The notes under the pieces were generated by a model, which had not been told where the DNA came from, did not search any database, and saw only the letters and a program-made list of their open reading frames with translations. Both the position numbers and the translations under genes were made by a program. Positions 9,421-18,299 of a stretch of 64,000 nucleotides of DNA are shown here, piece after piece; within the stretch, counting starts at the first letter, position 1; each line of letters begins with the position of its first letter. Source of the DNA: an uncultured Clostridia bacterium (lineage in GTDB: Bacteria; Bacillota; Clostridia; Oscillospirales; Acutalibacteraceae); contig CALFTN010000051.1 of assembly GCA_937916395.1 (NCBI GenBank), positions 1 through 64,000 on the forward strand. The letters run 5' to 3'.

Positions 9421-9443
9421 TATAATAAAAAGGTGGTGTTGTT

Positions 9444-10022
9444 ATGGATACAGATTATAGAAAAGTTTGTTTTGAACTATTTGGTACGGATGATGTAGAA
9501 GAACTGAAGGAAATAGCAAATAAGCTCAGAGATAATCGTAATGCAGGCAGAAAGTGTAAATTTACAGAAAGAGAAATACGAGATATAGAAAAAATGTTAT
9601 CTTGTGGTATTACGATAAATGAAATTGCAAAAAAATATAATACTTCAAGGCAGATTATTCATAAATATATTAACCAGAAACCAAAAGGAACCTACACCCT
9701 AAGATTAAGTTATATGTATCTTCAACACCCGTGCACAATAATTGATGTTGATTTTTTAAACGAAAAAATAAAAATAGAAAACAGAACAGATGATATTCTT
9801 CATAGGGCGTTTGGAGTTATTGAAAATCCTACGTGGGAACAGTTTAATGAATTTTTAAAGGACAGATGTTTTCCTGAAACAAGAGGTAATCTGAAATCAG
9901 TTCTGAAAGATTTAGGTATTGACTGTTATGACCCACTACAAATTATTGAGAAAACGAAGGGAAAAACAGCAGACGATAATATGTGGATAAAAATAAAATA
10001 TTATAAAAATGAGGTGAATTGA
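9444..10022 (+). CDS. HTH protein paired with a HipA-like kinase (putative antitoxin/regulator)
   Basis: A 192-residue protein. Residues about 35-75 form a resolvase/sigma-like helix-turn-helix (ERDIEKMLSCGITINEIAKK.. type, then TSRQIIHKYI). Residues about 85-190 form a second domain I cannot name, with recognisable signatures HRAFGV, RCFPETRGNL and CYDPLQIIEKT. It has a good RBS (AGGTGG) and ends exactly where the kinase gene begins. By analogy with hipBA/hipBST modules it is likely a DNA-binding autorepressor that may also bind or complete the kinase. The second domain could be the counterpart of the missing HipA N-subdomain; that is inference. Confidence 0.65.
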   Translation: MDTDYRKVCFELFGTDDVEELKEIANKLRDNRNAGRKCKFTEREIRDIEKMLSCGITINEIAKKYNTSRQIIHKYINQKPKGTYTLRLSYMYLQHPCTIIDVDFLNEKIKIENRTDDILHRAFGVIENPTWEQFNEFLKDRCFPETRGNLKSVLKDLGIDCYDPLQIIEKTKGKTADDNMWIKIKYYKNEVN

Positions 10023-10832
10023 GTGAAAACCGTTAATTTAGAAGACGTAAAAAAAGAAAAGATAATAAATCATACGTCAAAGGGTGACCAACCCAAGTGG
10101 AATTTCAATGGGAAATGGTACAAAGCAGATTATATAGGATATGAAGCACTGAGCGAATTTGTTGCTTCAGAATTGCTAAAGAAATCAAATGTTAATGAAT
10201 TTGTTTCTTATAACCTCGTTAAAATAAAAGCTGACGAAAAAGAATACACTGGTTGTGAAAGTGAAAACTTCAGAAAAGAAGACGAAATTTTAATCCCGAT
10301 AGAAAAACTTCACCGTCAATATCTGGGTAAAGGTCTCGCACAGACATTAGCTGAAAAAGAAACGGTTGAAGAAAAAATCTCTTATACTGTTAATTTTATA
10401 GAAGAAAAAACTAATTTGAAAAATGTAGGTGAATATTTTTCTTTTTTGTTAGCAATAGATGCATTTTTTTTAAATGAAGACCGACACACAAATAACATTG
10501 CGGTTATAAGAAACGAAAAAACAAAAGAATTTAAAATGGCTCCTGTTTTTGATAACGGATTATCGTTATTATCAGATATAAATGACTATGAATTATCAGA
10601 AAACCTTTTTAAAAACATTAATAAAATAACCGCAAAGCCGTTTGACAGAGATTTTGACGTACAATTAGATGCGGTGGAAAAACTTTTTGGTTCAAAGCTA
10701 AAGTTTTATTTTAAAAATGAAGATATTGATAAAATTTCAGATGAAATAAAAGGTATTTATGACGAATCTATAATAAATAGAGTGATGACAATCTTATTTG
10801 CACAAAAAAGAAAATATAGCCACTACTTTTAA
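10023..10832 (+). CDS. Minimal HipA-like Ser/Thr kinase
   Basis: A 269-residue protein with the kinase end of the HipA fold. The catalytic segment NEDRHTNN (151-158) gives Asp153 and Asn158, and FDNG (176-179) supplies the metal-binding Asp177. An N-terminal KWNFNGKWYKAD stretch may hold the ATP-binding lysine, and GYEALSEFVASELL an acidic helix residue. It lacks the roughly 100-residue N-terminal HipA subdomain, so it resembles HipT or CtkA-type small kinases. HipA toxins phosphorylate aminoacyl-tRNA synthetases; the target here is unknown. GTG start, immediately after the HTH gene stop, with GAGGTG upstream. Confidence 0.8.
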   Translation: MKTVNLEDVKKEKIINHTSKGDQPKWNFNGKWYKADYIGYEALSEFVASELLKKSNVNEFVSYNLVKIKADEKEYTGCESENFRKEDEILIPIEKLHRQYLGKGLAQTLAEKETVEEKISYTVNFIEEKTNLKNVGEYFSFLLAIDAFFLNEDRHTNNIAVIRNEKTKEFKMAPVFDNGLSLLSDINDYELSENLFKNINKITAKPFDRDFDVQLDAVEKLFGSKLKFYFKNEDIDKISDEIKGIYDESIINRVMTILFAQKRKYSHYF

Positions 10833-10838
10833 GATATT

Positions 10839-10882
10839 AACAAGGCTACAAAAAACAAATAGTTTTTTGTAGCCTTGTTTTT
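10839..10882. terminator. Bidirectional terminator
   Basis: An 18-bp stem (10839-10856 with 10862-10879), five-base loop, T run. Serves the kinase gene (plus) and the converging lipoprotein gene (minus, end 10881). Confidence 0.85.
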
Positions 10883-11420
10883 AAAATTCTAATAAATCCA
10901 AATAATATTTAATTTGTTCATCGCTGGTCTGTTCTTTAACAATTACTTTTATTATATCGCCATTTGTTTCATACAAATAATATCTTGTTTTAAATTCACC
11001 ATACCAGCTTTCATCATAATAATAAATTAATTTACCTTCAGCAATATTACACTCTTCTAACGCTGAAAATACTATGACACTACTTGCATCACCCAAAGAA
11101 GCTTTGTAGTCATCTTGTGCAGTCATTTCTGAAATAAATGTTACACCAAACGATTTATTGGGGTAATTTTCATCATTTTCGCCCACAGCAAAAGTTGCTT
11201 CACTTGAATATGAGTCTTTAATATTTACTTTTTCAGTGTCGTATGTAATATCAAGAGATTCATTGTTATTTCTTGAAATTATCGTAACTGTTTTTATATT
11301 CTCAGATACAGTTGTTTTTTCTGTTGGTGGTTCTTTGTAATCTCCTGTGTTATCAGCGCAAGAAGTAAAGAGAGTTAAAGCTATAACAGAAATAATTAAA
11401 AGTGAAATTAACTTTTTCAT
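10881..11420 (-). CDS. Small lipoprotein of unknown function
   Basis: A 179-residue exported protein: MKKL start, hydrophobic helix and lipobox LFTSC (Cys near 21), followed by a Thr/Glu/Pro-rich linker and a beta-rich domain to the C-terminus. No recognised family. RBS AGGAGAT precedes the ATG. A promoter is visible at 11441-11469. It stands alone between two toxin-antitoxin-like modules. Confidence 0.75.
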   Translation of the reverse strand: MKKLISLLIISVIALTLFTSCADNTGDYKEPPTEKTTVSENIKTVTIISRNNNESLDITYDTEKVNIKDSYSSEATFAVGENDENYPNKSFGVTFISEMTAQDDYKASLGDASSVIVFSALEECNIAEGKLIYYYDESWYGEFKTRYYLYETNGDIIKVIVKEQTSDEQIKYYLDLLEF

Positions 11421-11440
11421 AAAATCATCTCCTGATAGGA

Positions 11441-11469
11441 ATTATATCACATCAAGTAGGAATTGTGAA
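11441..11469 (-). promoter_or_regulatory. Promoter of the lipoprotein gene
   Basis: On the minus strand: TTCACA (11464-11469), 17-base spacer, TATAAT (11441-11446), about 20 bases from the start codon. Confidence 0.65.
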
Positions 11470-11479
11470 TACATAATAA

Positions 11480-11508
11480 TTGACTTATTTTCAAAAAGTG
11501 GATATAAT
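11480..11508 (+). promoter_or_regulatory. Promoter of the MNT/HEPN pair
   Basis: TTGACT (11480-11485), 17-base spacer, TATAAT (11503-11508), about 32 bases before the start codon. Confidence 0.8.
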
Positions 11509-11539
11509 AATTATAATAAAACATAGAAGGAGTGATAAT

Positions 11540-11878
11540 ATGTGCAATAAAAATCAAGCAATAGATATTTTAGGAGAAGTATACAATGCTTGCAACCCCC
11601 TTTTTAATAACACTATTAAAGATGCTTTCCTTTATGGTTCATTTGCACGTGGTGATTATCATTCTGAATCTGATGTTGATATATTACTTACTGTGGATAT
11701 ACCTGCCGAAGAAATACCTAAGTACAGAAACTCACTTGCTTTAATAACAAGTGATTTGAGCTTAAAGCACGATGTAACGGTTTCAGTTACAGTTAAATCA
11801 TATGAGCAATTTTCGAAATTTTCAACTGTTCAACCATTTTATATGAATGTTTTAAAAGAAGGTGTCAGATATGCATGA
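11540..11878 (+). CDS. MNT-type nucleotidyltransferase (antitoxin-like)
   Basis: A 112-residue minimal nucleotidyltransferase. The motif GSFARGDYHSESDVDI (residues 33-48) carries the Gly-Ser and the two metal-binding aspartates of the pol-beta fold. In MntA/HepT systems such proteins neutralise the HEPN toxin by AMPylation. The start ATG at 11540 is chosen because AAGGAG (11527-11532) lies seven bases before it; the longer open frame upstream would include the promoter. It overlaps the HEPN start by eight bases. Confidence 0.88.
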   Translation: MCNKNQAIDILGEVYNACNPLFNNTIKDAFLYGSFARGDYHSESDVDILLTVDIPAEEIPKYRNSLALITSDLSLKHDVTVSVTVKSYEQFSKFSTVQPFYMNVLKEGVRYA

Positions 11879-12266
11879 GAATGAAAAGAAAGCTCTTTCA
11901 AATGCAAGATTTGAACACGCAAACGAGTGTTTAACAGCAGCACAAAGTTTACTTGACTCTTCGAATTATAAAAGTGCTGCGAATCGCTCATACTATGCAA
12001 TATTTTATGCAATGAGAGCCGTTCTTGCTTTTGATGGAATCGATATGAAGCATCATAGTGGTATTATATCATAATTTCGTAGGTTATATATAAAAACTGG
12101 AATTTTTGATGCAAAACTTTCGCAAATAATTTCAATTCTTTTTGATATCCGTACCGAAAGTGATTACGATGATTTTTTTATAATATCAAAACAAGAAGTT
12201 GAAGAGCAAATTGAAAACGCAAAATATTTCTTAAAAGAAATAGAACAGTTTTTATTAACAAAATAA
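11871..12266 (+). pseudogene. HEPN-domain protein broken by an in-frame stop
   Basis: The frame encodes a HEPN protein (COG1895 type): residues 1-67 with the ANRSYYAIFYAMRAVL helix, then TAA at 12072-12074, then 63 further codons in the same frame (FRRLYIKTGIFD..., RTESDYDDFF, terminal helix) to TAA at 12264-12266. Relatives usually read HSGxISYFRxxYIKTGIFD at this point, so a Tyr codon has probably become TAA by one base change. The truncated product (67 residues from this ATG) would lose the conserved R-x4-Y/D region. Start ATG 11871 has AAGAAGG upstream. Read-through is possible but there is no sign of it. Confidence 0.85.
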
Positions 12267-12271
12267 ATTTA

Positions 12272-12305
12272 ACCGCTCAAGTAGCTATTACTTGAGCGGT
12301 ATTTT
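12272..12305. terminator. Bidirectional terminator
   Basis: A 12-bp perfect stem (12272-12283 with 12289-12300), five-base loop, followed by ATTTTT; between the HEPN remnant and the converging XRE gene. Confidence 0.85.
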
Positions 12306-12697
12306 TAATTCTTATTTTTCAATAGATATAAACCTATACAAAAAAGTCCAATACCTAACATTGTAAAGCCTGATTGAATAGAAAGCTCTTTAAGAGATGT
12401 AATTATTACAGCAACACCCATCGCCAAAGGTATTGATTTCAAAATTAAATCTATAAAAAAATCAACTTTTTTATGGTCATTTGTTTTTTGTGGCTTTGCA
12501 GCTATCAATTCTTCTATTGTGATATTAAGAATTTCTGCAAGTTTTGGAAGAGTATTTATATCTGGAAGTGCTATATCTCTTTCCCATTTTGAAACTGCTT
12601 TGTCAGTAACATTTAATTGTTCAGCTAATTCTTTTTGTGTAAAACCCTTTTCTCGTCTTATAGAAGAAATGATTTCACCCGTTGTTTTGTTTGACAA
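12305..12697 (-). CDS. XRE-family regulator with C-terminal membrane segments
   Basis: A DNA-binding HTH_3 domain occupies about residues 7-62 (TGEIISSIRREKGFTQKELAEQL..., VSKWERD). After a charged linker come two hydrophobic segments (about 84-104 and 109-126), so the regulator is probably tethered to the membrane. The TTG start at 12697 is preferred over the GTG at 12706 because GAGGTG overlaps the latter and lies six bases before TTG. No obvious regulon partner is adjacent. Confidence 0.8.
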   Translation of the reverse strand: MSNKTTGEIISSIRREKGFTQKELAEQLNVTDKAVSKWERDIALPDINTLPKLAEILNITIEELIAAKPQKTNDHKKVDFFIDLILKSIPLAMGVAVIITSLKELSIQSGFTMLGIGLFCIGLYLLKNKN

Positions 12698-12778
12698 AAT
12701 AATCACCTCTTAGAAAAGAATAGCAGAACATAAAAAGAAAGTAAATCGAACAATGGTAGAGTTTACTAATCTTACGGT

Positions 12779-13477
12779 TTACTTATTCAGAAATAGTGAA
12801 ATAAGATAAATCACAACCAAATGTGCAGGATAAAACATATAAAACAACGGTTTTATATTATATTTGCCGCGTTTTTGGTTATAAAGAGCTAAAAGTGGTA
12901 TTGAAAGAAGTGACCACCATTGAATTCCTCCACCTAAATCAAGCGTTAAAAGAATTAAAATACCAGCTGTGTAAATAAGCTTACGTAATTTATCTGGTGC
13001 GTAAAATATAGCAACTGGTAAAAGCACACCACAAACGCCATAATCTATCACAAAGCCTTGGTCTATCAGAATTACTGGAAGCATTACCGCTATTAAAAGA
13101 ACTGTAATAACATTAAAAAGCATAAGTATCCTGATGCGCTTTTCTTTAGTTTTTTTATAATTTTCTAAACTAAAAATAAGAATTATTGATAGCGAAAAGG
13201 TTAATAAAATATTCATATAAAGCGATTTTTCCCAGATTATATAAACAGCCTGACACCCTGCACCCAAAAGAAAAACCGTTAAAAAATATCGCACCTTATT
13301 TCTGGTATAGAAACACCCTTCTGCAATCATAAATGCAAAAATTGGGAAAGCCAACCTTCCTATTATCTGCAAAATCGAATACTGTGGTAACAACACTTTT
13401 CCGACATGGTCAGAAAGCATAGCGAGCATTGCAATTATTTTTAATTGATTATTTGTTAAACCGAATTTTTTAATCAT
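12779..13477 (-). CDS. TraX family membrane protein
   Basis: A 232-residue multi-spanning membrane protein of the TraX family, named after the F-plasmid pilin acetylase but widespread on chromosomes of Firmicutes without conjugation genes. The N-terminal signature KIIAMLAMLSDHVGK and GRLAFPIFAFMIAEG is present, and about eight hydrophobic segments follow. It probably transfers an acyl group to a surface molecule, by analogy with membrane acyltransferases; the substrate is unknown. It overlaps the flavin reductase stop by four bases. Confidence 0.85.
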   Translation of the reverse strand: MIKKFGLTNNQLKIIAMLAMLSDHVGKVLLPQYSILQIIGRLAFPIFAFMIAEGCFYTRNKVRYFLTVFLLGAGCQAVYIIWEKSLYMNILLTFSLSIILIFSLENYKKTKEKRIRILMLFNVITVLLIAVMLPVILIDQGFVIDYGVCGVLLPVAIFYAPDKLRKLIYTAGILILLTLDLGGGIQWWSLLSIPLLALYNQKRGKYNIKPLFYMFYPAHLVVIYLISLFLNK

Positions 13478-14031
13478 TTAATTTTTTTACCATCTGAAAA
13501 AGCGTTGCCGACTTTTTCGCCAAGTTTTATATATGTGTTATGAATTGGGTCAAATGTAATTGCCTCTACTTTTGCTGGGTCAATTTTGCCATCCTCACCT
13601 AAAACGCTCTCATCTGCTGAAACATTTACAATTTCACCAATACAAATACCATCTTCATTGAACTTTAAGAGCTTACATTCAACAGACATAGGCAATTCAT
13701 TTATAATTGGTGCATTTACAAATTCTGATTTTGTTGTTGAAAAGCCTGCTTTTGCCATTTTGTCTGGTTCTTTATTACCAGAAGCAATTCCAACATAGTC
13801 TGCTTCTATAACATGTTTTGCATCTGCAATATTAACAGTAAAAGCCTTTGACTCTAAAATATTTTTTGTTGTTTTATGTCCTTCAGAAATGCAGACCATA
13901 ACCTGATTTGTGTCATAAATGCCACCCCAGGCTGCATTCATACAGTTTGCATTACCATCTTTATCAAAGGCAGCAACAATAAAAACTGGCATTGGGTAAA
14001 CTGAACTGTCTTTACCAAAATTTTTTCTCAT
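13474..14031 (-). CDS. Flavin reductase family protein (flavoredoxin-like)
   Basis: A 185-residue FMN-binding split-barrel protein. The N-terminal VYPMPVFIVAAFDKDGNANC and the SEGHKTTKNIL segments are typical of the flavoredoxin/flavin reductase family. Start at ATG 14031 because AAGGTGG lies just upstream; the 18 extra codons further upstream are unlikely to be translated. It is coupled to the TraX gene by an ATGA-type overlap. Redox partner unknown. Confidence 0.88.
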   Translation of the reverse strand: MRKNFGKDSSVYPMPVFIVAAFDKDGNANCMNAAWGGIYDTNQVMVCISEGHKTTKNILESKAFTVNIADAKHVIEADYVGIASGNKEPDKMAKAGFSTTKSEFVNAPIINELPMSVECKLLKFNEDGICIGEIVNVSADESVLGEDGKIDPAKVEAITFDPIHNTYIKLGEKVGNAFSDGKKIK

Positions 14032-14141
14032 AAAATAACCACCTTTTCTTAAAATAAATAATCCTACCATTTTAAAATATTTCAAATTAAAATGATAGGA
14101 TAAATTAATTTATCTCGAAGCCCTAATTCCTAATTCCTGAA

Positions 14142-15344
14142 TTAATCATAATATTTTTCTCGTTTTTTCTTCTGCACGAATTTAAATACTGCAAATACAA
14201 CTACTAATACAATAGTTACTGAAAGTCCGATATAAGCATCTATATTAGTATTGCCCTCAACCTTTAATTCACTCCAGAGCTGTGACATATAGTTCTGAAT
14301 ATCGTAAGAAAGATTTTCAAAGCTTTCAGTTTTTGGCATTTCAGATTCTTCTGGGTAAAGAACGGGCTCACCCTTTAAATCGTAATCGTCAGACTCTAAA
14401 ACAAGTGCGTGTGGTGAAGCATAGCAAATCCAGTTGGCGTTAGCAACTGCAATTTCTTCTTCTAACATAAAGTTAATATAAAGCTCTGCCGCTTCTTTGT
14501 TTTCTGCTGTTTTTGGAATACACATCGCATCAACAAAGTAATTAACGCCCTCTTTAGGGTAAACAAATGCAAGGTCTGGGTTAACGTCTGCCATAGTTAA
14601 ATAGTCACCTGCATAGTAGGGGGCAAACGCTGCTTCTCCACCCTCCATTTTGTTATAAACCTCGTCCATAACATAAGAAGCAACAAGCGGTCTTTGTTCT
14701 TTTAAAAGTTCAATTGCTTTATCCCAATCTTCAGGGTCGTGAGTGTTAACACTCTGACCTAAAAGAAATTGTGCTATACCAAAGGCGTCCCTCGGGTTAT
14801 TGAACATCAGAATTTCGCCCTTGTATTTTTCATCCCAGAGAATTGACCAGCTATCAACCTCATCATCAACCATAGTAGTGTTGTAAATTAAACCAACCAT
14901 ACCAACGGTATAAGGAACTGTATACTTATTCTGGGGGTCATAAAAAAGATTTTTATATTTCGGAAGAATGTATTGGTAATTAGGAATATTTGAAAAATCA
15001 AGCTCTACCAACATTTCTTCTTCAATAAGCTTTGCAATCATATAGTCAGATGGAATAACTATATCATAGTTAGCACCACCACTCTGAAGCTTGTTATACA
15101 TATTTTCATTACTTTCAAAGGTGGTGTAATTAACTTTTATTCCATATTTCTTTGTGAACTCTTTGTTTACATCCAGAGAACCTTCTGAGCCATCAGAAAT
15201 ATATTCGCCCCAATTATAAACATTAATTGATGTTCCTCTTAAATGCGAATAATCTTTTTCTTCACCTTTAGCAAAGCAAACAGGTGCGAGTGTGCTTAAA
15301 AAAATTGTTGTAACAAAAAGAACTGCTAAAATCTTTTTCTTCAT
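14142..15344 (-). CDS. potD: Spermidine/putrescine-binding protein PotD
   Basis: Extracellular polyamine-binding component of the PotABCD importer, about 400 residues. Signal peptide ends near ..PVCFA; the mature protein begins with the INVYNWGEYISDG segment characteristic of PotD/PotF and contains YDIVIPSDYMIAKLI. Unusually it ends with a hydrophobic helix (about 367-387) followed by QKKKREKYYD, so it looks anchored by a C-terminal membrane helix; no lipobox cysteine is convincing. ATG 15344 is chosen over GTG 15353 because AGGGGG lies eight bases before it. Last gene of the pot operon. Confidence 0.93.
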   Translation of the reverse strand: MKKKILAVLFVTTIFLSTLAPVCFAKGEEKDYSHLRGTSINVYNWGEYISDGSEGSLDVNKEFTKKYGIKVNYTTFESNENMYNKLQSGGANYDIVIPSDYMIAKLIEEEMLVELDFSNIPNYQYILPKYKNLFYDPQNKYTVPYTVGMVGLIYNTTMVDDEVDSWSILWDEKYKGEILMFNNPRDAFGIAQFLLGQSVNTHDPEDWDKAIELLKEQRPLVASYVMDEVYNKMEGGEAAFAPYYAGDYLTMADVNPDLAFVYPKEGVNYFVDAMCIPKTAENKEAAELYINFMLEEEIAVANANWICYASPHALVLESDDYDLKGEPVLYPEESEMPKTESFENLSYDIQNYMSQLWSELKVEGNTNIDAYIGLSVTIVLVVVFAVFKFVQKKKREKYYD

Positions 15345-15345
15345 T

Positions 15346-16170
15346 TTAAGCACCCCCTTTTTTGCTTTTCTTCTTGCCTTCGCTTCTTGCAGTAATAATG
15401 TTGGAAACTACAAGCAAAACAAGAATTGCAAGGAAAATAAGGGTGGAAAGCGCATACATATCTGGTGTAACACGCTTTTTAGTCATTGAGAAAATTCTTA
15501 TAGGAAGTGTCTGTGATGTTGTACCACTCACAAAGTAGCTGATAATAAAATCATCAACTGAAAGTGTAAATGCCATCATAAGACCTGAAAGAATACCAGG
15601 CATAATCTGTGGCAATACCACTTTAAAAAATGATTGTATAGGTGTGCAACCTAAATCCTGAGCCGCTTCAGAAAGGTGAATGTCGGTCTGTCGTAATTTA
15701 GGAAGAACGTTAAGAATTACATAAGGCAACTCAAAAGTAATGTGTGCAATTGTAAGAGTTGTAAAGCCTAATGTACCGGTTTTTCCAAAAAGTGCACCAA
15801 TAAATACAAACAAAAGCATCATAGAAATACCCGTAACAATATCAGGGTTCATCATAGGAATATTTGTTGCTGTAAGAACACTTTGTTTAAACCATTTTAA
15901 TTTGTAATTGTTAATAGCAATAGCTGCAGCAGTTCCCATAACAGTAGAAATAATTGCAGAAACAACAGCAACTATTACAGTGTTTTTGAAAGCTTCAAGA
16001 GTTGCTGTATCCCTGAAAATCTCTTCATACCAACGAAGTGAAAAGCCTTCAAAAACAGCAGTGCTTTTACCTGAGTTGAAGCTGAAAAGAATGAGAACTG
16101 CAATCGGTGCATAAAGAAAACCGAAAACAAGAACAGGGTAGATTTTTGAAAAGAGAGATTTTTTCTTCAT
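15346..16170 (-). CDS. potC: Polyamine ABC transporter permease PotC
   Basis: One of the two membrane subunits of the polyamine importer. The 274-residue protein has six predicted membrane helices and the EAAxxLG coupling loop as EAAQDLGCTPIQSF, which docks with the ATPase. Start ATG overlaps the potB stop (ATGA). Basic C-terminal tail. Confidence 0.95.
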   Translation of the reverse strand: MKKKSLFSKIYPVLVFGFLYAPIAVLILFSFNSGKSTAVFEGFSLRWYEEIFRDTATLEAFKNTVIVAVVSAIISTVMGTAAAIAINNYKLKWFKQSVLTATNIPMMNPDIVTGISMMLLFVFIGALFGKTGTLGFTTLTIAHITFELPYVILNVLPKLRQTDIHLSEAAQDLGCTPIQSFFKVVLPQIMPGILSGLMMAFTLSVDDFIISYFVSGTTSQTLPIRIFSMTKKRVTPDMYALSTLIFLAILVLLVVSNIITARSEGKKKSKKGGA

Positions 16171-17054
16171 AAAATAACCTCCCCATCATCATCTGAAAAC
16201 TTATTCATAACTGCAAGGCAAATGAAAATTAAAATCATAAGCACAAATGAAAGCGATGCACCTAAGTGGAAATTGTTTGCAGTCTGGAATTGTGTTTCAA
16301 TAATGTCACCTATAAGAGTTGTGCCAGTGCCACCTAATTTTTGTGAAATGTAAAATGTGCTAACAGATGGCACAAAAACCATAGTAAAACCAGAAACAAC
16401 TCCAGGGAGACTTAATGGAACTGTTATATTTTTAAACACCTGAAATTTATTACAGCCGAGGTCTTGTGAAGCCTCTATTAAAGAACGGTCCATTTTTAAA
16501 ATAACAGTGTAAATAGGTAAAATCATATAAGGAAGGAAATTGTAAACCATACCTAAAACAACTGCACCACGAGTGTTTATAAGGTGAATTGGCTCAAATG
16601 GTTTTCTTAATCCTTCACCAAAGCTGTTCAGAACCTCATCGAGAATTACCCAGATTTCCTCTAAAACTGAATTTAAAGTTGTAGTTAAAAATCCATTATC
16701 TTCTAAAATAGTCATCCACGAATATGTTCTTAAAAGAAAGTTCATCCACATAGGAAGCATTATAAGCATCATCATAATTTTCTGACGATTTTCGCCCGAA
16801 TTTGCAATTATGTATGCTAAAGGGTATGCGATAACAAGAGAAATAACTGTTGCCAAAAGCCCCAACCAGATTGAAAGGATAAATGTATCAGTATATTTCC
16901 CGATTTCTAACATATTATCTAATGTAAATGCACCCGTTGCATCTGTAAATGCATAATAAGCAACCATACCAATTGGAACAATTATAAAAAGAACTGCCCA
17001 AAGGATATAAGGTGCGCCTATCACACGGGATAAAAGGGTCGATTTTTTACCCAT
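16167..17054 (-). CDS. potB: Polyamine ABC transporter permease PotB
   Basis: Second membrane subunit of the importer. About 295 residues, six helices, coupling loop EASQDLGCNKFQVF. The ATG at 17054 has GAGG eight bases upstream and is preferred to the GTG at 17063. Seventeen bases separate it from potA. Confidence 0.95.
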   Translation of the reverse strand: MGKKSTLLSRVIGAPYILWAVLFIIVPIGMVAYYAFTDATGAFTLDNMLEIGKYTDTFILSIWLGLLATVISLVIAYPLAYIIANSGENRQKIMMMLIMLPMWMNFLLRTYSWMTILEDNGFLTTTLNSVLEEIWVILDEVLNSFGEGLRKPFEPIHLINTRGAVVLGMVYNFLPYMILPIYTVILKMDRSLIEASQDLGCNKFQVFKNITVPLSLPGVVSGFTMVFVPSVSTFYISQKLGGTGTTLIGDIIETQFQTANNFHLGASLSFVLMILIFICLAVMNKFSDDDGEVIL

Positions 17055-17071
17055 AGTTCGCACCTCGCTTA

Positions 17072-18202
17072 TTATTCGTCTTCATCCTCATAAACAGTAG
17101 CGTCTGAAAGCTCATCAAACTCTTCTGAGAATGAGCTGTAGTCACCATAAAGACCTGAATATTCAGATTTTTTCATAATGTGAATAGCATCCGGCTCAAT
17201 TACAAGACCTATTGTAGAGCCAACCTCCTGATAATCAGTAGATTGAATCATCCACTTAAAGCCCTTGATTTCTACAATGATTTCGTAGTGAACACCCTTG
17301 AAAGTGATTGATGTTACTTTACCTGAAATCATACCATCTTCTGCTTTAACAATGTCAACATCTTCAGGACGCACAACAACGTCAACCTCTTCGTCAACAC
17401 CAAAGCCTTTATCAAGACATTTGAATTTATTGCCTGCCATTTCAACCCAGAAATCTGCTCTCATTACACCCTCAATGATGTTGCTTTCACCAATGAAATC
17501 AGCAACAAAAGCATTTTTAGGCTCGTTGTAAATATCAAGTGGTGTACCAATTTGTTGAATCTTACCACCATTCATAACAACAATAGTGTCAGACATAGAA
17601 AGAGCTTCTTCCTGGTCGTGAGTAACATAAATAAATGTTATGCCAAGGCGTTTTTGTATATTTTTAAGTTCAACCTGCATATCTTTACGAAGCTTTAAGT
17701 CTAATGCACCGAGTGGCTCGTCAAGAAGTAAAATTTTAGGCTTTACTGCAAGAGCACGTGCTATAGCAACACGTTGCTGCTGACCACCAGAAAGAGAAGA
17801 AATATTTCTTCTTTCAAAGCCCTTTAAGTTAACTAAAGCAAGCATTTCTGTAACTGTTTCTTTAATTTCTTTTTCTGACTTTTTCTGAAGTCTTAAACCA
17901 AAAGCGATATTTTCATAAACATTAAGGTGCGGAAAAAGTGCATAACGCTGAAAGATAGTGTTAAGCTGTCTTTTATGTGGTGGAACATCATTTATAACTT
18001 TTCCGTCAAAAATAACCTCACCCGAATCAGGCTGTAAAAAGCCCGCAATAATTCTGAGTGTGGTTGTTTTACCGCAACCTGATGGTCCGAGAAATGTAAT
18101 AAATTCTTTATCTCGGATGTACAAGTTCATATTATCAATAATTTGTTCGTCGTCAAAGCTGATTGAAATATTTTTAAGCTTAATAATCTCGTTGTTTGCC
18201 AA
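17072..18202 (-). CDS. potA: Polyamine ABC transporter ATPase PotA
   Basis: ATP-hydrolysing subunit driving polyamine import. Walker [10 protein letters not shown], signature [10 protein letters not shown], Walker [13 protein letters not shown] and switch His in [10 protein letters not shown] are all intact; residues after about 240 form the TOBE-like regulatory domain with [11 protein letters not shown]. The start is TTG, with AAGGGG eight bases upstream. The C-terminus adds an acidic tail ([13 protein letters not shown]). First gene of potABCD. Confidence 0.96.
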   Translation of the reverse strand: MANNEIIKLKNISISFDDEQIIDNMNLYIRDKEFITFLGPSGCGKTTTLRIIAGFLQPDSGEVIFDGKVINDVPPHKRQLNTIFQRYALFPHLNVYENIAFGLRLQKKSEKEIKETVTEMLALVNLKGFERRNISSLSGGQQQRVAIARALAVKPKILLLDEPLGALDLKLRKDMQVELKNIQKRLGITFIYVTHDQEEALSMSDTIVVMNGGKIQQIGTPLDIYNEPKNAFVADFIGESNIIEGVMRADFWVEMAGNKFKCLDKGFGVDEEVDVVVRPEDVDIVKAEDGMISGKVTSITFKGVHYEIIVEIKGFKWMIQSTDYQEVGSTIGLVIEPDAIHIMKKSEYSGLYGDYSSFSEEFDELSDATVYEDEDE

Positions 18203-18246
18203 TTATGCAACCCCTTCCCACAATCTGTGACTATCAATAGAATGTA

Positions 18247-18281
18247 TAATTAAATATATATATATTTAATTAAAAAGTCAA
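18247..18281 (-). promoter_or_regulatory. pot operon promoter inside a 26-bp palindrome
   Basis: A perfect 26-bp A/T palindrome spans 18247-18272 (half-site taattaaatatat). On the minus strand TTGACT (RC of 18276-18281), a 17-base spacer and TATATT (RC of 18253-18258) form a promoter whose -10 and spacer lie within the palindrome. It may be an operator or simply melt easily. Confidence 0.55.
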
Positions 18282-18299
18282 TATTATTTGTCGAAAAAG

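Noticed and set aside
12779..13477. TraX as evidence of a conjugative element
   Set aside because: No other transfer gene, relaxase or integrase is nearby; TraX homologues are common on chromosomes.
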